Positions 1 through 8,576 of a DNA stretch of 64,000 nt are shown here, piece after piece. Positions within the stretch are counted from its first letter, which is position 1. Each line of letters opens with the position of its first letter. Location: contig CP016836.1 of the NCBI GenBank assembly GCA_002240395.1, forward strand, positions 3,224,001-3,288,000, in the 5' to 3' direction. The notes under the pieces are model-generated. The model did no database searches and was not told the DNA's origin. It saw only the letters and a program-made list of their open reading frames with translations. The translations under genes were made by a program, and so were the position numbers. This DNA comes from Xanthomonas citri pv. mangiferaeindicae. Lineage in GTDB: Bacteria > Pseudomonadota > Gammaproteobacteria > Xanthomonadales > Xanthomonadaceae.

Positions 1-1
1 C

Positions 2-910
2 TTGCATCCGGGCGTCACGGTCGCCGGCCCCGACGAGGCCGACGACCGCTGGCTGGTCGACGAGGCTGGCCAGCGCCACGGGCCGTTCGACCTGATCGTC
101 GTCGCCGACGGCGCGGCGTCCCGGCTGCGTGCCCGGATCGGCGGTGTGCGTCACGACCGGGTCTATCCGTGGGGCGCCTTGTGGTGCCTGCTGGCCGCAC
201 GCGACTGGCCGTTCGCCGCCGAACTGCGCCAGCGCTACGTCGCCGCGCGCCGAATGGTCGGCCTGCTGCCGGTCGGCGGCAGGCCGGGCGATCCCGAGCC
301 GCGGCTGAGTTTCTTCTGGAGCCTGCCGATCGCCGGATTCGACGCTTGGCAGGCGAGCGCGCTCGACCGTTGGCACGACGAGGTCGCGGCGATCTGGCCC
401 GAGGCGGCGGCCTTGCTCGATACGACCACAACGCATGCCCAACTGGCGCGCGCCAGCTATCGCGACGTCGCACTGCGACGCTGGCACCGGGGTCGCTGGG
501 TGCTGCTCGGCGACGCGGCGCATGCGATGAGCCCGCAGTTGGGGCAGGGCGTGAACATGGCGCTGCTCGACGCCGAGGCGCTGCGCGACGCGCTGCGCTC
601 GCACGCCCCCGCCGACGCACTGCCGGCCTACCAGCAACTGCGCGCGCGGCACGTCGGGATCTACCAGTTCTGGAGCCGATGGCTGACTCCGATCTTCCAG
701 TCCGACCGCGATTTCATCGCGCGGGCGCGCGATGTGGCGTTCCTGCCGATGGGGCGCATGCCCGGCGGGCGTGGGCACATGCTGCGTGTGCTCAGCGGCA
801 CCCAGCGCGGCGCCTTCGGCGCGCTTGCGCTGGCGCCGGACTTCGTCGAGGCATTGCAGCGCCCGGTTGACGCGATTGCCGGAGCTGCGGCTGAGTCGTC
901 GATGGCCTGA
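2..910 (+). CDS. FAD-dependent monooxygenase, C-terminal part (5' end outside window)
   Basis: Flavoprotein hydroxylase-type oxidoreductase that probably uses NAD(P)H and oxygen on an unknown, perhaps aromatic, substrate. The reading frame is open at the window edge, so the N-terminal Rossmann GxGxxG motif and true start are missing. The middle DG motif is visible (FDLIVVADGAASRLR, near visible residues 29-43), and the C-terminal FAD-ribose GD motif is clear (LLGDAAHAMSPQLGQGVNMA, near residue 170), followed by the usual helical tail. These two motifs in this order define the PHBH/UbiH-like fold. The next gene starts 57 bp downstream on the same strand. Family assignment is firm; substrate is unknown. 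Confidence 0.85.
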   Translation: MHPGVTVAGPDEADDRWLVDEAGQRHGPFDLIVVADGAASRLRARIGGVRHDRVYPWGALWCLLAARDWPFAAELRQRYVAARRMVGLLPVGGRPGDPEPRLSFFWSLPIAGFDAWQASALDRWHDEVAAIWPEAAALLDTTTTHAQLARASYRDVALRRWHRGRWVLLGDAAHAMSPQLGQGVNMALLDAEALRDALRSHAPADALPAYQQLRARHVGIYQFWSRWLTPIFQSDRDFIARARDVAFLPMGRMPGGRGHMLRVLSGTQRGAFGALALAPDFVEALQRPVDAIAGAAAESSMA

Positions 911-967
911 CCGGCACGCCTGGCATGCGCCAGAATCGGCGCAGGTCCGAGGATGGAGACGCGCGCC

Positions 968-2608
968 ATGGCCACAGACGCCACCCACGAGGTCGACAAC
1001 CAGCCACCGGAGTTCGCGCCGCGCGACCTCTGGCACGACGATGTCGCGCTGCGCGAGGCCGTGGCCCGCGAAGGTGGCGATGCCTTTGCCGATCGACTGG
1101 CGAGGTACGGCGCGCTCGCCGGCGATGCGCTCTACGCCGCAGGCTTCGACGCCAACCGCGATCGCCCGCGGCTGCGCACGCACGACCGCTTCGGTCAGCG
1201 CATCGACCGCGTCGAATTCCACCCCGCGTACCACCAGCTGATGGAGGCGGCGATCGGTCATGGCGTCGCCTGCCTGTCGTGGGCGCAACCGGTACCCGGC
1301 GCGCACGTGGCACGCGCGGCGCTGGCATATCTGCATCACCAGGCCGATGCCGGCACCAGTTGCCCGCTGACGATGACCCACGCCGCGGTCCCGGTGCTGC
1401 GCCGCGAGCCACGCCTGCGCGCCTGGGCCGACAAGGTCGCGACGATGCGCTACGACGCCCGCGATGTGCCGATCGAGGACAAGGCGGGCGTCACGCTGGG
1501 CATGGGCATGACCGAGAAGCAGGGCGGCAGCGATGTGCGTAGCAACACCACGCGGGCGACTCCGATGAACGACGAGGGCGCGTATACCCTGCGCGGCCAC
1601 AAGTGGTTCTTCTCGGCGCCGATGTCCGACGGCTTTCTGGTGCTGGCGCAGGCCGACGCCGGGCCGAGCTGTTTCCTCATGCCCAGATGCCTGCCGGGCG
1701 GCGAGCGCAACGACTTCCGGCTGATGCGGCTCAAGGACAAGCTCGGCGATTGGAGCAACGCCTCGGCCGAGATCGAGTTCGATCGTGCCTGGGCGCTGCG
1801 GGTGGGCGAGGAGGGCCGCGGCGTGGCGACGATCCTGGAAATGGTGATGCTGACCCGGCTCGATTGCATGCTCGCCGCCGCTGCGCAGATGCGCATGGCG
1901 CTGGCCCAGGCGCTGCACCATGCCCGTCACCGGCGCGCGTTCGGCCGCGCGCTCGTCCAGCAGCCGCTGATGCGCAACGTGCTCGCCGATCTCGCGATCG
2001 AAGCCGAGGCGGCGGTCGCCCTGGCGCTGCGTGTCGCCGGCGCGGTCGATGCCGCAGGCCGCGATCCGGTGCAGGCGGCCTTCGCGCGTGTGGCCACGGC
2101 GATCGGCAAGTACTGGCTGTGCCGACGCGCGCCGGCGTTCGTCAACGAGGCGCAGGAATGCCTCGGTGGTGCGGGCTACATCGAGGAATCGATCCTGCCG
2201 CGCCTGTACCGGCAGGCACCGCTGAACTCGATCTGGGAGGGCAGCGGCAACCTGCAATGCCTGGACGTGCTGCGTGCGCTGACGCGCGAACCAGGCGTGG
2301 CTGCGGCGCTGCAGGTGCAGATCGAGGCTGCGCGGGGCATGGATGCGGGGTTCGACGCGGCCGCCGACCGGCTTGCGGACCTGCTCGCCGACGCGGCGCG
2401 TGCGCCGCAGGACGCCGAGCCGCAGGCACGGCGGCTGGTCGAGTCGACCGCGCTGGTTCTGCAGGGGGCGGTGTTGCTGCGCGCGAACAGTCCAGTCGCC
2501 CCGACGTTCTGCGCCAGCCGGCTGGCCAGCGCCCATGCGCTGGCGCTCGGCACGCTCGAACGCGGGATCGATCTCGACGCCCCGCTGGCGCGCGTGCTGC
2601 CGGCCTGA
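968..2608 (+). CDS. AidB-like acyl-CoA dehydrogenase
   Basis: Large acyl-CoA dehydrogenase of the AidB subfamily (about 546 residues, close to E. coli AidB). It binds FAD; AidB members show weak isovaleryl-CoA dehydrogenase activity and are linked to alkylation-stress protection. Visible signatures are GMGMTEKQGGSDV near residue 180 (FAD/substrate site) and NSIWEGSGN near residue 423, which holds the catalytic-region Glu, preceded by LGGAGYIEES. The ATG at 968 is chosen because GGAG lies about 9 bp upstream; an in-frame ATG at 953 adds five residues and is possible. A hairpin at 2715-2736 follows the gene. Whether this copy acts in DNA protection or branched-chain acyl-CoA oxidation cannot be told from sequence. 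Confidence 0.88.
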   Translation: MATDATHEVDNQPPEFAPRDLWHDDVALREAVAREGGDAFADRLARYGALAGDALYAAGFDANRDRPRLRTHDRFGQRIDRVEFHPAYHQLMEAAIGHGVACLSWAQPVPGAHVARAALAYLHHQADAGTSCPLTMTHAAVPVLRREPRLRAWADKVATMRYDARDVPIEDKAGVTLGMGMTEKQGGSDVRSNTTRATPMNDEGAYTLRGHKWFFSAPMSDGFLVLAQADAGPSCFLMPRCLPGGERNDFRLMRLKDKLGDWSNASAEIEFDRAWALRVGEEGRGVATILEMVMLTRLDCMLAAAAQMRMALAQALHHARHRRAFGRALVQQPLMRNVLADLAIEAEAAVALALRVAGAVDAAGRDPVQAAFARVATAIGKYWLCRRAPAFVNEAQECLGGAGYIEESILPRLYRQAPLNSIWEGSGNLQCLDVLRALTREPGVAAALQVQIEAARGMDAGFDAAADRLADLLADAARAPQDAEPQARRLVESTALVLQGAVLLRANSPVAPTFCASRLASAHALALGTLERGIDLDAPLARVLPA

Positions 2609-2714
2609 CACGGGACGGGCGTCGGCAAGATCAAACGGGGACGCGGCGCTGGCGCCCCGCGCGCCTCGTGGTGGCGCCGGCCATGACGGGGTGGGGCGTG
2701 TTCGCGGGCGGGCG

Positions 2715-2736
2715 ACCCTGGGGCATCCCCCAGGGT
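2715..2736 (+). terminator. hairpin downstream of the acyl-CoA dehydrogenase
   Basis: ACCCTGGGG and CCCCAGGGT form a GC-rich stem around a short central loop. There is no U-run after it, so it is a weak intrinsic terminator at best. Its last base overlaps a possible TTGACG -35 element for the next gene. Confidence 0.4.
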
Positions 2737-2780
2737 TGACGACAGTCGTCGATTGTTTCATTAATTAAGTAATTCATTAA
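2736..2780 (+). promoter_or_regulatory. AT-rich promoter/operator of the SdpR-like repressor gene
   Basis: TTGACG at 2736-2741 could be a -35 element, with a weak CATTAA 17 bp downstream. An imperfect palindrome, TTAATTAAGTAATTCATTAA, fills 2761-2780, 14 bp before the repressor start. Such A/T-only sequence stands out in a genome near 70% GC. ArsR-fold repressors of the SdpR type usually bind this kind of palindrome to repress their own transcription; that function is inferred here. Confidence 0.55.
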
Positions 2781-2794
2781 CTGATTAGGTCGCC

Positions 2795-3094
2795 ATGGAC
2801 CGTGTCTTCGAAGCACTGGCCTCGACGCCGCGCCGACAGATCCTTGCCTACCTCCACGCTGGCGAGCTGACCGCCGGCGAGATCGCCGAACGGTTCGACT
2901 TCAGCAAGCCCGCGCTGTCGGGCCATCTGCGCATCCTGGAGCAGGCCGGACTGATCGCCCGCGAGAAACGTGGCCAGTTCGTGCATTTCCGGCTCGTGCC
3001 CGAGCGCCTGGCCAATACCGTCTTCGCCTGGGCGTCGGAGCTGTGCCCGGTGGCGCGTCCGCTCAAGCGCGAGCGCCGCAAGGTCGCGGACTGA
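2795..3094 (+). CDS. SdpR/ArsR-family winged-helix transcriptional repressor
   Basis: Small DNA-binding regulator of 99 residues. It begins with MDRVFEALASTPRRQILAYL, then LTAGEIAERFDFSKPALSGH as the helix-turn-helix (about residues 25-45), then the wing (residues 58-70). This matches autorepressor SdpR-like proteins. No ArsR metal-binding CVC motif is seen, so it is probably not a metal sensor. The following gene starts 26 bp downstream on the same strand and is likely cotranscribed. The A/T palindrome at 2761-2780 is the natural operator candidate. The effector is unknown. Confidence 0.85.
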   Translation: MDRVFEALASTPRRQILAYLHAGELTAGEIAERFDFSKPALSGHLRILEQAGLIAREKRGQFVHFRLVPERLANTVFAWASELCPVARPLKRERRKVAD

Positions 3095-3120
3095 CGCATC
3101 TACCCGACAGGAACCCGACG

Positions 3121-4596
3121 ATGCTGCATACGACCGAGGTCTCCGAGACGTTTCCTGGCGTCCGCCTGCCGTCGCACAGCGGCGGCCTGCCGGTCGAGGT
3201 CACGCTGATCGCGCAGTTGGCACCCGGCCAGGGCGATCCGCTGATCGCCGATGCCGCCCGGCGCCAGCGCGGGCATCCAGGCTTCGTCGATGCGCACGAC
3301 GAACCCTCGTCGCGGATCGGCGCGATGGATCTGGCGCGCGGCGATCCGTCCTCGCTTTACACCTTCAGCGTCGGCCCGGGCGGCCATCCCTTCCATCGTC
3401 ACGCCGGCAACCGCATGTTCACCGCGGTCTCGGGCAGCGCCGGCGCGCAACTGCGGTTCTCAACCGCATCGCAGGCGCAGCTCGATGCCGATCCGGCCGC
3501 GTTCGTGCGTGCGTTGCATCTGGTCGACATTCCGCCGGACTGCCTGTTCACCGTGCGCTTCGGCGGCGGCACCTGGCACCAGTTCGTCTCGCGCAGTCCG
3601 GCGCTGCCGCACCCGGCGCTGTTCGCGCTGTCCTGCCATCCCGATGAACTGTCGGGCGAACTGCCGGCCGACGTGCGCCGGCGCGTGCTCGACAACGCCG
3701 CCGATATTCCCTCGCTGACCGAACTGCTGCCGCCGGCCGTGCAGGCGCTGCTCGACGCGGCGTTGCGCGCGCCGGCGCGCATCGCGACGACCTCGTTGTC
3801 GCTGCACGTGCCGCCGATGTCGCTGGCGGCGCGTGTATGCGCCGGGGTCCGGGCGAGGACGGGCCGCCTGCGTCGACGGCTGCCGGCGCGGAGTGCCAAC
3901 GGGTTCCGGACCGAGAACGTCGGCCGCCGCCAGGTCGACCGAATCGTCCCGCCGCCCGGTTCGCTGCTGCAGGCGCAGCTGCCGGGCGCCGGGCACGAGG
4001 ACGCGGTGGCGGTCCGCCTGGAGGCGGCGGAGTGCGCCGGCGCGCGGCCGGCGACGGCGATGGCTGCGCTGCTCGAAGGATTCGTCGCCAATCCGCCGCC
4101 CGGTGTGACGCGGCTGATGGCGCTGCGCAACGTGCTCGTGCGTCCGTTCGGCCTGCGGACCTCGTCGATCGGCTGCCCGGCGTCGTCGCTGCTGTCGGAC
4201 GAGGCGCCGGACCGCTTCGCCGGGCGTTTTCCGGTGCTGGCCGAACGCGCATCCACCGACGGTGATTGCGTGGAGGTCGTACTCGGTGCCGACGACCGCC
4301 ACCTCGCGTTCCGCACCTGCATTCGCGTCGAGGCATTGCCCGGCGGTGGCCTGCGCTGCGCGATGGCGACCTGTGTGCGCACGCGCAACCGGTTCGGGCG
4401 TTTCTATCTGGCGATGATCCGGCGCGTACACATGGCCTACATCGCGCCGGCGATGCTGCAACTGGCGGTCGATCACGCAGTCCGGGCGCTGGGCGTCGGT
4501 GCCGCGGCGGGGGGCGCGAGTGCGCGGCCCCGCGGGCCGGGCACAGTCGCCGCGCAGCCTCAGTCGATGAACTGCAGTTTGGCCAGTTCCGCGTAG
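3121..4596 (+). CDS. cupin-like / DUF2867-like protein, function unknown
   Basis: Protein of 491 residues from the ATG at 3121, which has AGGAA 10 bp upstream. The N-terminal 190 residues resemble a small-molecule-binding beta barrel: GPGGHPFHRHAGNRMFTAVS near residues 83-102 has closely spaced His residues as in cupin metal sites, and GGGTWHQFVS near residue 157 looks like the second cupin motif. The C-terminal 170 residues (LRNVLVRPFGLRTSS, then DDRHLAFRTCIRVE) resemble DUF2867. It follows the SdpR-like repressor by 26 bp, so it is likely the regulated partner. The last 37 bases overlap the convergent ABC transporter gene. Domain names are from memory and moderately certain. Confidence 0.7.
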   Translation: MLHTTEVSETFPGVRLPSHSGGLPVEVTLIAQLAPGQGDPLIADAARRQRGHPGFVDAHDEPSSRIGAMDLARGDPSSLYTFSVGPGGHPFHRHAGNRMFTAVSGSAGAQLRFSTASQAQLDADPAAFVRALHLVDIPPDCLFTVRFGGGTWHQFVSRSPALPHPALFALSCHPDELSGELPADVRRRVLDNAADIPSLTELLPPAVQALLDAALRAPARIATTSLSLHVPPMSLAARVCAGVRARTGRLRRRLPARSANGFRTENVGRRQVDRIVPPPGSLLQAQLPGAGHEDAVAVRLEAAECAGARPATAMAALLEGFVANPPPGVTRLMALRNVLVRPFGLRTSSIGCPASSLLSDEAPDRFAGRFPVLAERASTDGDCVEVVLGADDRHLAFRTCIRVEALPGGGLRCAMATCVRTRNRFGRFYLAMIRRVHMAYIAPAMLQLAVDHAVRALGVGAAAGGASARPRGPGTVAAQPQSMNCSLASSA

Positions 4597-6338
4597 AGGC
4601 CGCCCTGGGCCAGCAGTTCGGCGTGCGTGCCTTGGGCGACGATGCGCCCGCGGTCGAGCACGACGATGCGATCGGCCTTGAGGATCGTCGCCAGCCGATG
4701 CGCGATGACCAGCGTGGTACGGCCCTGCATCAGGCGCGCGAGCGCATGTTGCACCGCATGTTCGCTCTGCGCGTCGAGCGCCGAGGTCGCCTCGTCCAGC
4801 AGCAGGATCGGTGCATCGCGCAGCAGTGCGCGGGCGATCGCGATCCGCTGTTGCTGGCCGCCGGACAGCCGCGCGCCACGCTCGCCCAGTTGGGCGTCGT
4901 AGCCTTCCGGCAGGTCGACGATGAACTCGTGCGCCTCGGCCGCGCGCGCCGCCGCCTCGACCTCGGCGTCGGTCGCGTCGAGCCGGCCGTAGCGGATGTT
5001 GTCGCGGGCACTGGCGGCGAAGATCGTCGGGTGCTGCGGGACCATCGCGATCAGTTCGCGCAGCGCGGCGGGATCGAGTGTGCGCAGGTCCGCGCCATCG
5101 ATCGACAGCGCGCCGGTCTCCGGGTCGTGGAAGCGCAACAGCAGCGACAGCACCGTGCTCTTGCCTGCGCCGGACGGGCCCACGAGCGCCACTGTCTCGC
5201 CCGGCGCGACGTGCAGCGTGAAGCCGTCGAGGGCCGCCGTGTCGGGGCGGCTCGGGTAATGGAAGGTGACGTCGTCGAAGCGCAGCGCGCCGCGCGCCGG
5301 GTGGACGATCGCGGCGGGCGTGGCCGGTGCCCGGATCGACGGTGATTCGTCGAGCAGCTCGGAGATCCGGCCCATGCCACCGGCAGCACGCTGCAGGTCG
5401 TTCCAGACCTCGGCCAGCGCACCGACCGAGCCGGCGCCGAACAGCGCGTAGAGCACGAACTGGCCCAGCGTGCCGGCGCTCATCCGTCCGGCCACCACGT
5501 CGTGCGCGCCCGACCACAACACCACGGTGACCGCTCCGAAAATCAGGGTGATCGCGATCGCGGTGATGATCGCCTGCAAGCCGATGCGCCGGCGCGCAGT
5601 CGCGACCGAGGTGCGCACGGCATCGCCGAAACGTCCGCGCTCATAGGGTTCGCGTGCATGCGCCTGCACGGTGCGGATCGCGCCCAGCGTTTCGTTGGCC
5701 AGCGCGTTCGCGTCGGCGATGCGGTCCTGGCTCTGCCGCGAGACCTTCTCCAGCTTGCGCCCGCCCAGCACCAGCGGCAGCACGAACAGCGGAATGCCCA
5801 CCAGCGTGTAGGCCGCCAGGCGGGGACTGGTGACCACCAGCATCGTCAGGCTGCCCAGCACCATCACCACGCTGCGCAGTGCGACCGACATGGTCGTGCC
5901 GACGACCGAGCGCAGCAGTTCGGTGTCCGCGCTCAGCCGCGAGACCAGGTCGCCACTGCGGTTCTGCTCGAAGAACGCCTGGTCCAGATCCAGCAGGTGC
6001 CCGTAGAAGCGGTTGCGCAGGTCGGCGACGACGCGCTCGCCCAGCAGCGAGACGAAGAAGAACCGCGCCGCGGTCGCCAATGCCAGCGCGACTGCGACGA
6101 CCAGCAGCAGCGCGAACGCGGTGTCGATCTGATCGCCGCCGGTGAAGCCGTGGTCGATCATGCGTCGCACCGCCAGCGGCAGGCTCAGCGTCGCCAGCGA
6201 CGAGGCCGCGAGCGCGATCAGCCAGGCGACGAACAGGCCGCGCTGGCGCATGACGAACGGCCACAAGGTCTTCAGTGCACCGATGCGCACCTTCGGTTTG
6301 CCGGGCTCAGCCACGGTGGATCGGGATCGAAAGGCCAT
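4560..6338 (-). CDS. MsbA-like ABC exporter (fused permease and ATPase)
   Basis: Inner-membrane half-transporter of 592 residues that should work as a homodimer. Residues 1-310 carry about six transmembrane helices (such as LFVAWLIALAASSLATLSLP); the rest is the ATPase. Walker A (GPSGAGKST), signature LSGGQQQRIAIARALL, Walker B (ILLLDEATSALD) and the switch His (VIAHRLAT) are intact. The family includes lipid A flippases and drug or peptide exporters; the substrate here is unknown. The start at 6338 overlaps the stop of the upstream yigZ-like gene by one base (TGATG), suggesting translational coupling. The 3' end overlaps the convergent gene ending at 4596. Confidence 0.9.
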   Translation of the reverse strand: MAFRSRSTVAEPGKPKVRIGALKTLWPFVMRQRGLFVAWLIALAASSLATLSLPLAVRRMIDHGFTGGDQIDTAFALLLVVAVALALATAARFFFVSLLGERVVADLRNRFYGHLLDLDQAFFEQNRSGDLVSRLSADTELLRSVVGTTMSVALRSVVMVLGSLTMLVVTSPRLAAYTLVGIPLFVLPLVLGGRKLEKVSRQSQDRIADANALANETLGAIRTVQAHAREPYERGRFGDAVRTSVATARRRIGLQAIITAIAITLIFGAVTVVLWSGAHDVVAGRMSAGTLGQFVLYALFGAGSVGALAEVWNDLQRAAGGMGRISELLDESPSIRAPATPAAIVHPARGALRFDDVTFHYPSRPDTAALDGFTLHVAPGETVALVGPSGAGKSTVLSLLLRFHDPETGALSIDGADLRTLDPAALRELIAMVPQHPTIFAASARDNIRYGRLDATDAEVEAAARAAEAHEFIVDLPEGYDAQLGERGARLSGGQQQRIAIARALLRDAPILLLDEATSALDAQSEHAVQHALARLMQGRTTLVIAHRLATILKADRIVVLDRGRIVAQGTHAELLAQGGLYAELAKLQFID

Positions 6339-6928
6339 CAGGCATTGTCGTCGATGCGGATACGGTTTCGGGTGGCATCGCGCATCCGGGTTTTCAAGTC
6401 GGCGACACGATCCAAGGGCAATTCGACACGCAACAGCGCGCCGTCGGCGTCGAAACGCTCGTCGAGCTTGTGCGCGGCGGCGGCCGGCAGCGCGGCATGC
6501 AACGCGCCCAGGGTATCGAAGGGCGCTCGCAACTGCAGGATGCAGGTGTCGATCAGCGGCATCCGTGCCGCGGTCCGCAGGCATTCGGCCGCGCAACCGC
6601 CGTAGGCGCGGACCAGGCCGCCGGCGCCGAGCTTGATGCCGCCGAACCAGCGCACTACGACCACGACCACCCGGTCGAATCCCTGGCCGTCGATCGCCGC
6701 CAGGATCGGGCGTCCGGCGGTGCCGGCCGGCTCGCCGTCGTCGCTGGAGCGGTACTGGTCGCCCAGCCGCCAGGCCCAGCAGTTGTGGGTGGCATCGGGC
6801 ACGGCCACCCGCTGCACAAACGCCGCTGCATCGTCGGCGCCGGTGATCGGCGCGGCATGGGCGACGAAGCGGCTGTGCTTGACCTCGAGGACATGGCTGA
6901 CGGTCGCGGCCAGAGTGTCGAGCGGCAT
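6338..6928 (-). CDS. YigZ/IMPACT-family protein
   Basis: Small cytosolic protein of 196 residues in the YigZ/UPF0029 (IMPACT) family, implicated in translation-related or stress roles but without a settled activity. The N-terminal domain shows VLEVKHSRFVAHAAPI and the family signature RWFGGIKLGAGGLVRAYGG at about residues 92-110; the C-terminal ferredoxin-like domain ends with DLKTRMRDATRNRI. The start at 6928 is 7 bp after the stop of the putative anti-sigma gene, and the stop touches the ABC exporter start, so all sit in one minus-strand unit with the ECF sigma factor. Confidence 0.88.
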   Translation of the reverse strand: MPLDTLAATVSHVLEVKHSRFVAHAAPITGADDAAAFVQRVAVPDATHNCWAWRLGDQYRSSDDGEPAGTAGRPILAAIDGQGFDRVVVVVVRWFGGIKLGAGGLVRAYGGCAAECLRTAARMPLIDTCILQLRAPFDTLGALHAALPAAAAHKLDERFDADGALLRVELPLDRVADLKTRMRDATRNRIRIDDNA

Positions 6929-6935
6929 CGCGATC

Positions 6936-7820
6936 TCAGTCCAGCAACGCGCGCAGGTCGGGCGGCAGTTCGGCCTGCGGATGGCGACGATGGAACTCGG
7001 CCAGGCTGGCACGGGCGGCGTCGATGTCGCCGGCATCGAGCAGTTCGCGCACGCGTGCCAGCCAGGCCTCGCGCACTTCCGGCGCGTCGGCCGATGCCGG
7101 CGGCTCGTCGTCGGGCAGGTCCTCGATGATCGCCATGGCCTGGGGCTGCGCCCGTGCGGACATCGGACGGGCCGTCGACGCCCGGTCGGCTTCGGCGGCC
7201 GCATCGCGCTCCATCAAGGCCGGCTCCGCGGTCGTCACGCGGTTGCCGTAGGCGGTGGCGGCGGGTTCGGACTCGCGCGGCGGGCCCCAGCCTGCGGCCT
7301 GGCGTGCGTCCGGCAGCGGCAGGCCGGCGACCGGCGCTTGTGCTTCACGCGCAGCGGCGGCGGGCGCCTCGACGGTGGCCGAGGCGATCGGCTCTGGCGC
7401 GTCCTGGGCGGCTGTCGCCTGGGGCGCCTGCATCCGGGCCTGCGGCTGCGCCACGGCCGGGGCCGGGGCATCGTGGACCGCGGTCGGCGCCGCGTCGTGC
7501 ATGGCCTCCGGGTGCTCGGCCCAGGCGGCATGCGGCGCCTCGGGCACCGGCCGCAGTTGCCAGGCGACGCCGATGGCGACCGCCAGTGAGGCGGCCGCGC
7601 CGAACGCGACCGGCCAGCGACGGCGACGGCGCTGGGCCGTCCGTGCGGGCGCGACGGGGGCCGCGGCGTGCGCCGGCCCCGTCGCGTTCTGCGCCGCGTG
7701 GCGCGCAGCGGCCAGGATCGCCGCATCGACCGCCGGGGACGGCGCAGCCGGGCCCGAGGCCAGCCGGTCGGCCAGCCACTGTTCCTCGGGCGTCAGCGGT
7801 TCGCGGTCGGGACTGTTCAT
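6936..7820 (-). CDS. putative anti-sigma factor, single-pass membrane protein
   Basis: Protein of 294 residues whose start overlaps the end of the ECF sigma gene by 4 bp (ATGA), the usual layout for a sigma/anti-sigma pair. The N-terminal 60 residues are cytosolic, one membrane helix lies at about residues 68-88 (FGAAASLAVAIGVAWQL), and a long Ala/Pro-rich, low-complexity region follows. The C-terminal 45 residues (EAWLARVRELLDAGDIDAAR) look helical. No ZAS zinc motif (HxxxCxxC) is visible, so the anti-sigma role rests on position and topology. The low-complexity linker is expected to vary between species. Confidence 0.65.
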   Translation of the reverse strand: MNSPDREPLTPEEQWLADRLASGPAAPSPAVDAAILAAARHAAQNATGPAHAAAPVAPARTAQRRRRRWPVAFGAAASLAVAIGVAWQLRPVPEAPHAAWAEHPEAMHDAAPTAVHDAPAPAVAQPQARMQAPQATAAQDAPEPIASATVEAPAAAAREAQAPVAGLPLPDARQAAGWGPPRESEPAATAYGNRVTTAEPALMERDAAAEADRASTARPMSARAQPQAMAIIEDLPDDEPPASADAPEVREAWLARVRELLDAGDIDAARASLAEFHRRHPQAELPPDLRALLD

Positions 7821-8383
7821 GAGGTCAACGTCGCGCGCAGTTTGTCCATCGCGTAGCGCAGCCGCGATTTCACCGTCTCGCGGCCGACGCCGGTGATCCG
7901 GCCGATCTCTTCGAGCGTGAGCTCGTGTTCGAGCCGCAGCAGCACGACCTCGCGCTGCTCGTCGGGCAGCGCATCGAGTGCGAGTTGCAACCCGCGCCGT
8001 TGCTCGAACTGCGAGAGCTGCCGCTCCGGATCGTCCGGGTCGACGATGCGCGCCGTCCGCAGCTCGGCGTCTTCGGGCGGCGGCGGGCGATGCTGCGCGG
8101 CGCGCCAGTGGTCGGTCAGGCGATTGTGGGCGATGCGATAGAGCCAGGTGGCGAACAGCGCATCGGGTCGCCAGCCTTCGCGCGCCGCAATGACCCGCTG
8201 CCAGACATCCTGGAAGATTTCTTCGGCCAGCGCGGGGTTGCGCACCTGGCGCACCAGGAAGCGGTAGAGCTTGTCGCGATGGCGCCGGTACAGGGTTTCG
8301 AACGCGGCGACGTCGCCCGCGGTCCATGCCAGCATCAGGGCGTCGTCGCCGGGGGGCTCCTGCTGGCTGGCGACATCGTGCAT
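7817..8383 (-). CDS. ECF (group 4) RNA polymerase sigma factor
   Basis: Extracytoplasmic-function sigma factor of 188 residues. Region 2 is visible at about residues 30-100 (LYRFLVRQVRNPALAEEIFQ, then FATWLYRIAHNRLTDHWR), and region 4 at residues 130-185 (LPDEQREVVLLRLEHELTLE, then the helix-turn-helix IGRITGVGRETVKSRLRYA). It would guide RNA polymerase to a stress regulon and often to its own promoter. The start at 8383 is the ATG of MHDVASQQ. The next gene, overlapping by 4 bp, is the probable anti-sigma factor. The inducing signal is unknown. Confidence 0.92.
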   Translation of the reverse strand: MHDVASQQEPPGDDALMLAWTAGDVAAFETLYRRHRDKLYRFLVRQVRNPALAEEIFQDVWQRVIAAREGWRPDALFATWLYRIAHNRLTDHWRAAQHRPPPPEDAELRTARIVDPDDPERQLSQFEQRRGLQLALDALPDEQREVVLLRLEHELTLEEIGRITGVGRETVKSRLRYAMDKLRATLTS

Positions 8384-8576
8384 GCATCGCAGAGTACGTG
8401 GCGCGGCGCCGGGCGTGAAGCCCGTACGAGCCGTGCGACAGGGGCGGGCAAGGGCGGCCATGCCCTGGACAACGCGTGGAGGCGGCCAATGGGGTTGCGT
8501 CCGCGGCAATGGTCGCGCTTTTGGGTATGCTGCCGCGGGATCTGAATCGTCGAGCACCGTGCCTGTTTGCCATCGC

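Noticed and set aside
3460..5517. 685-codon minus-strand frame spanning two genes
   Set aside because: It crosses the convergent ends of the cupin-like gene and the ABC exporter and contains only Arg/Ala-rich shadow sequence.
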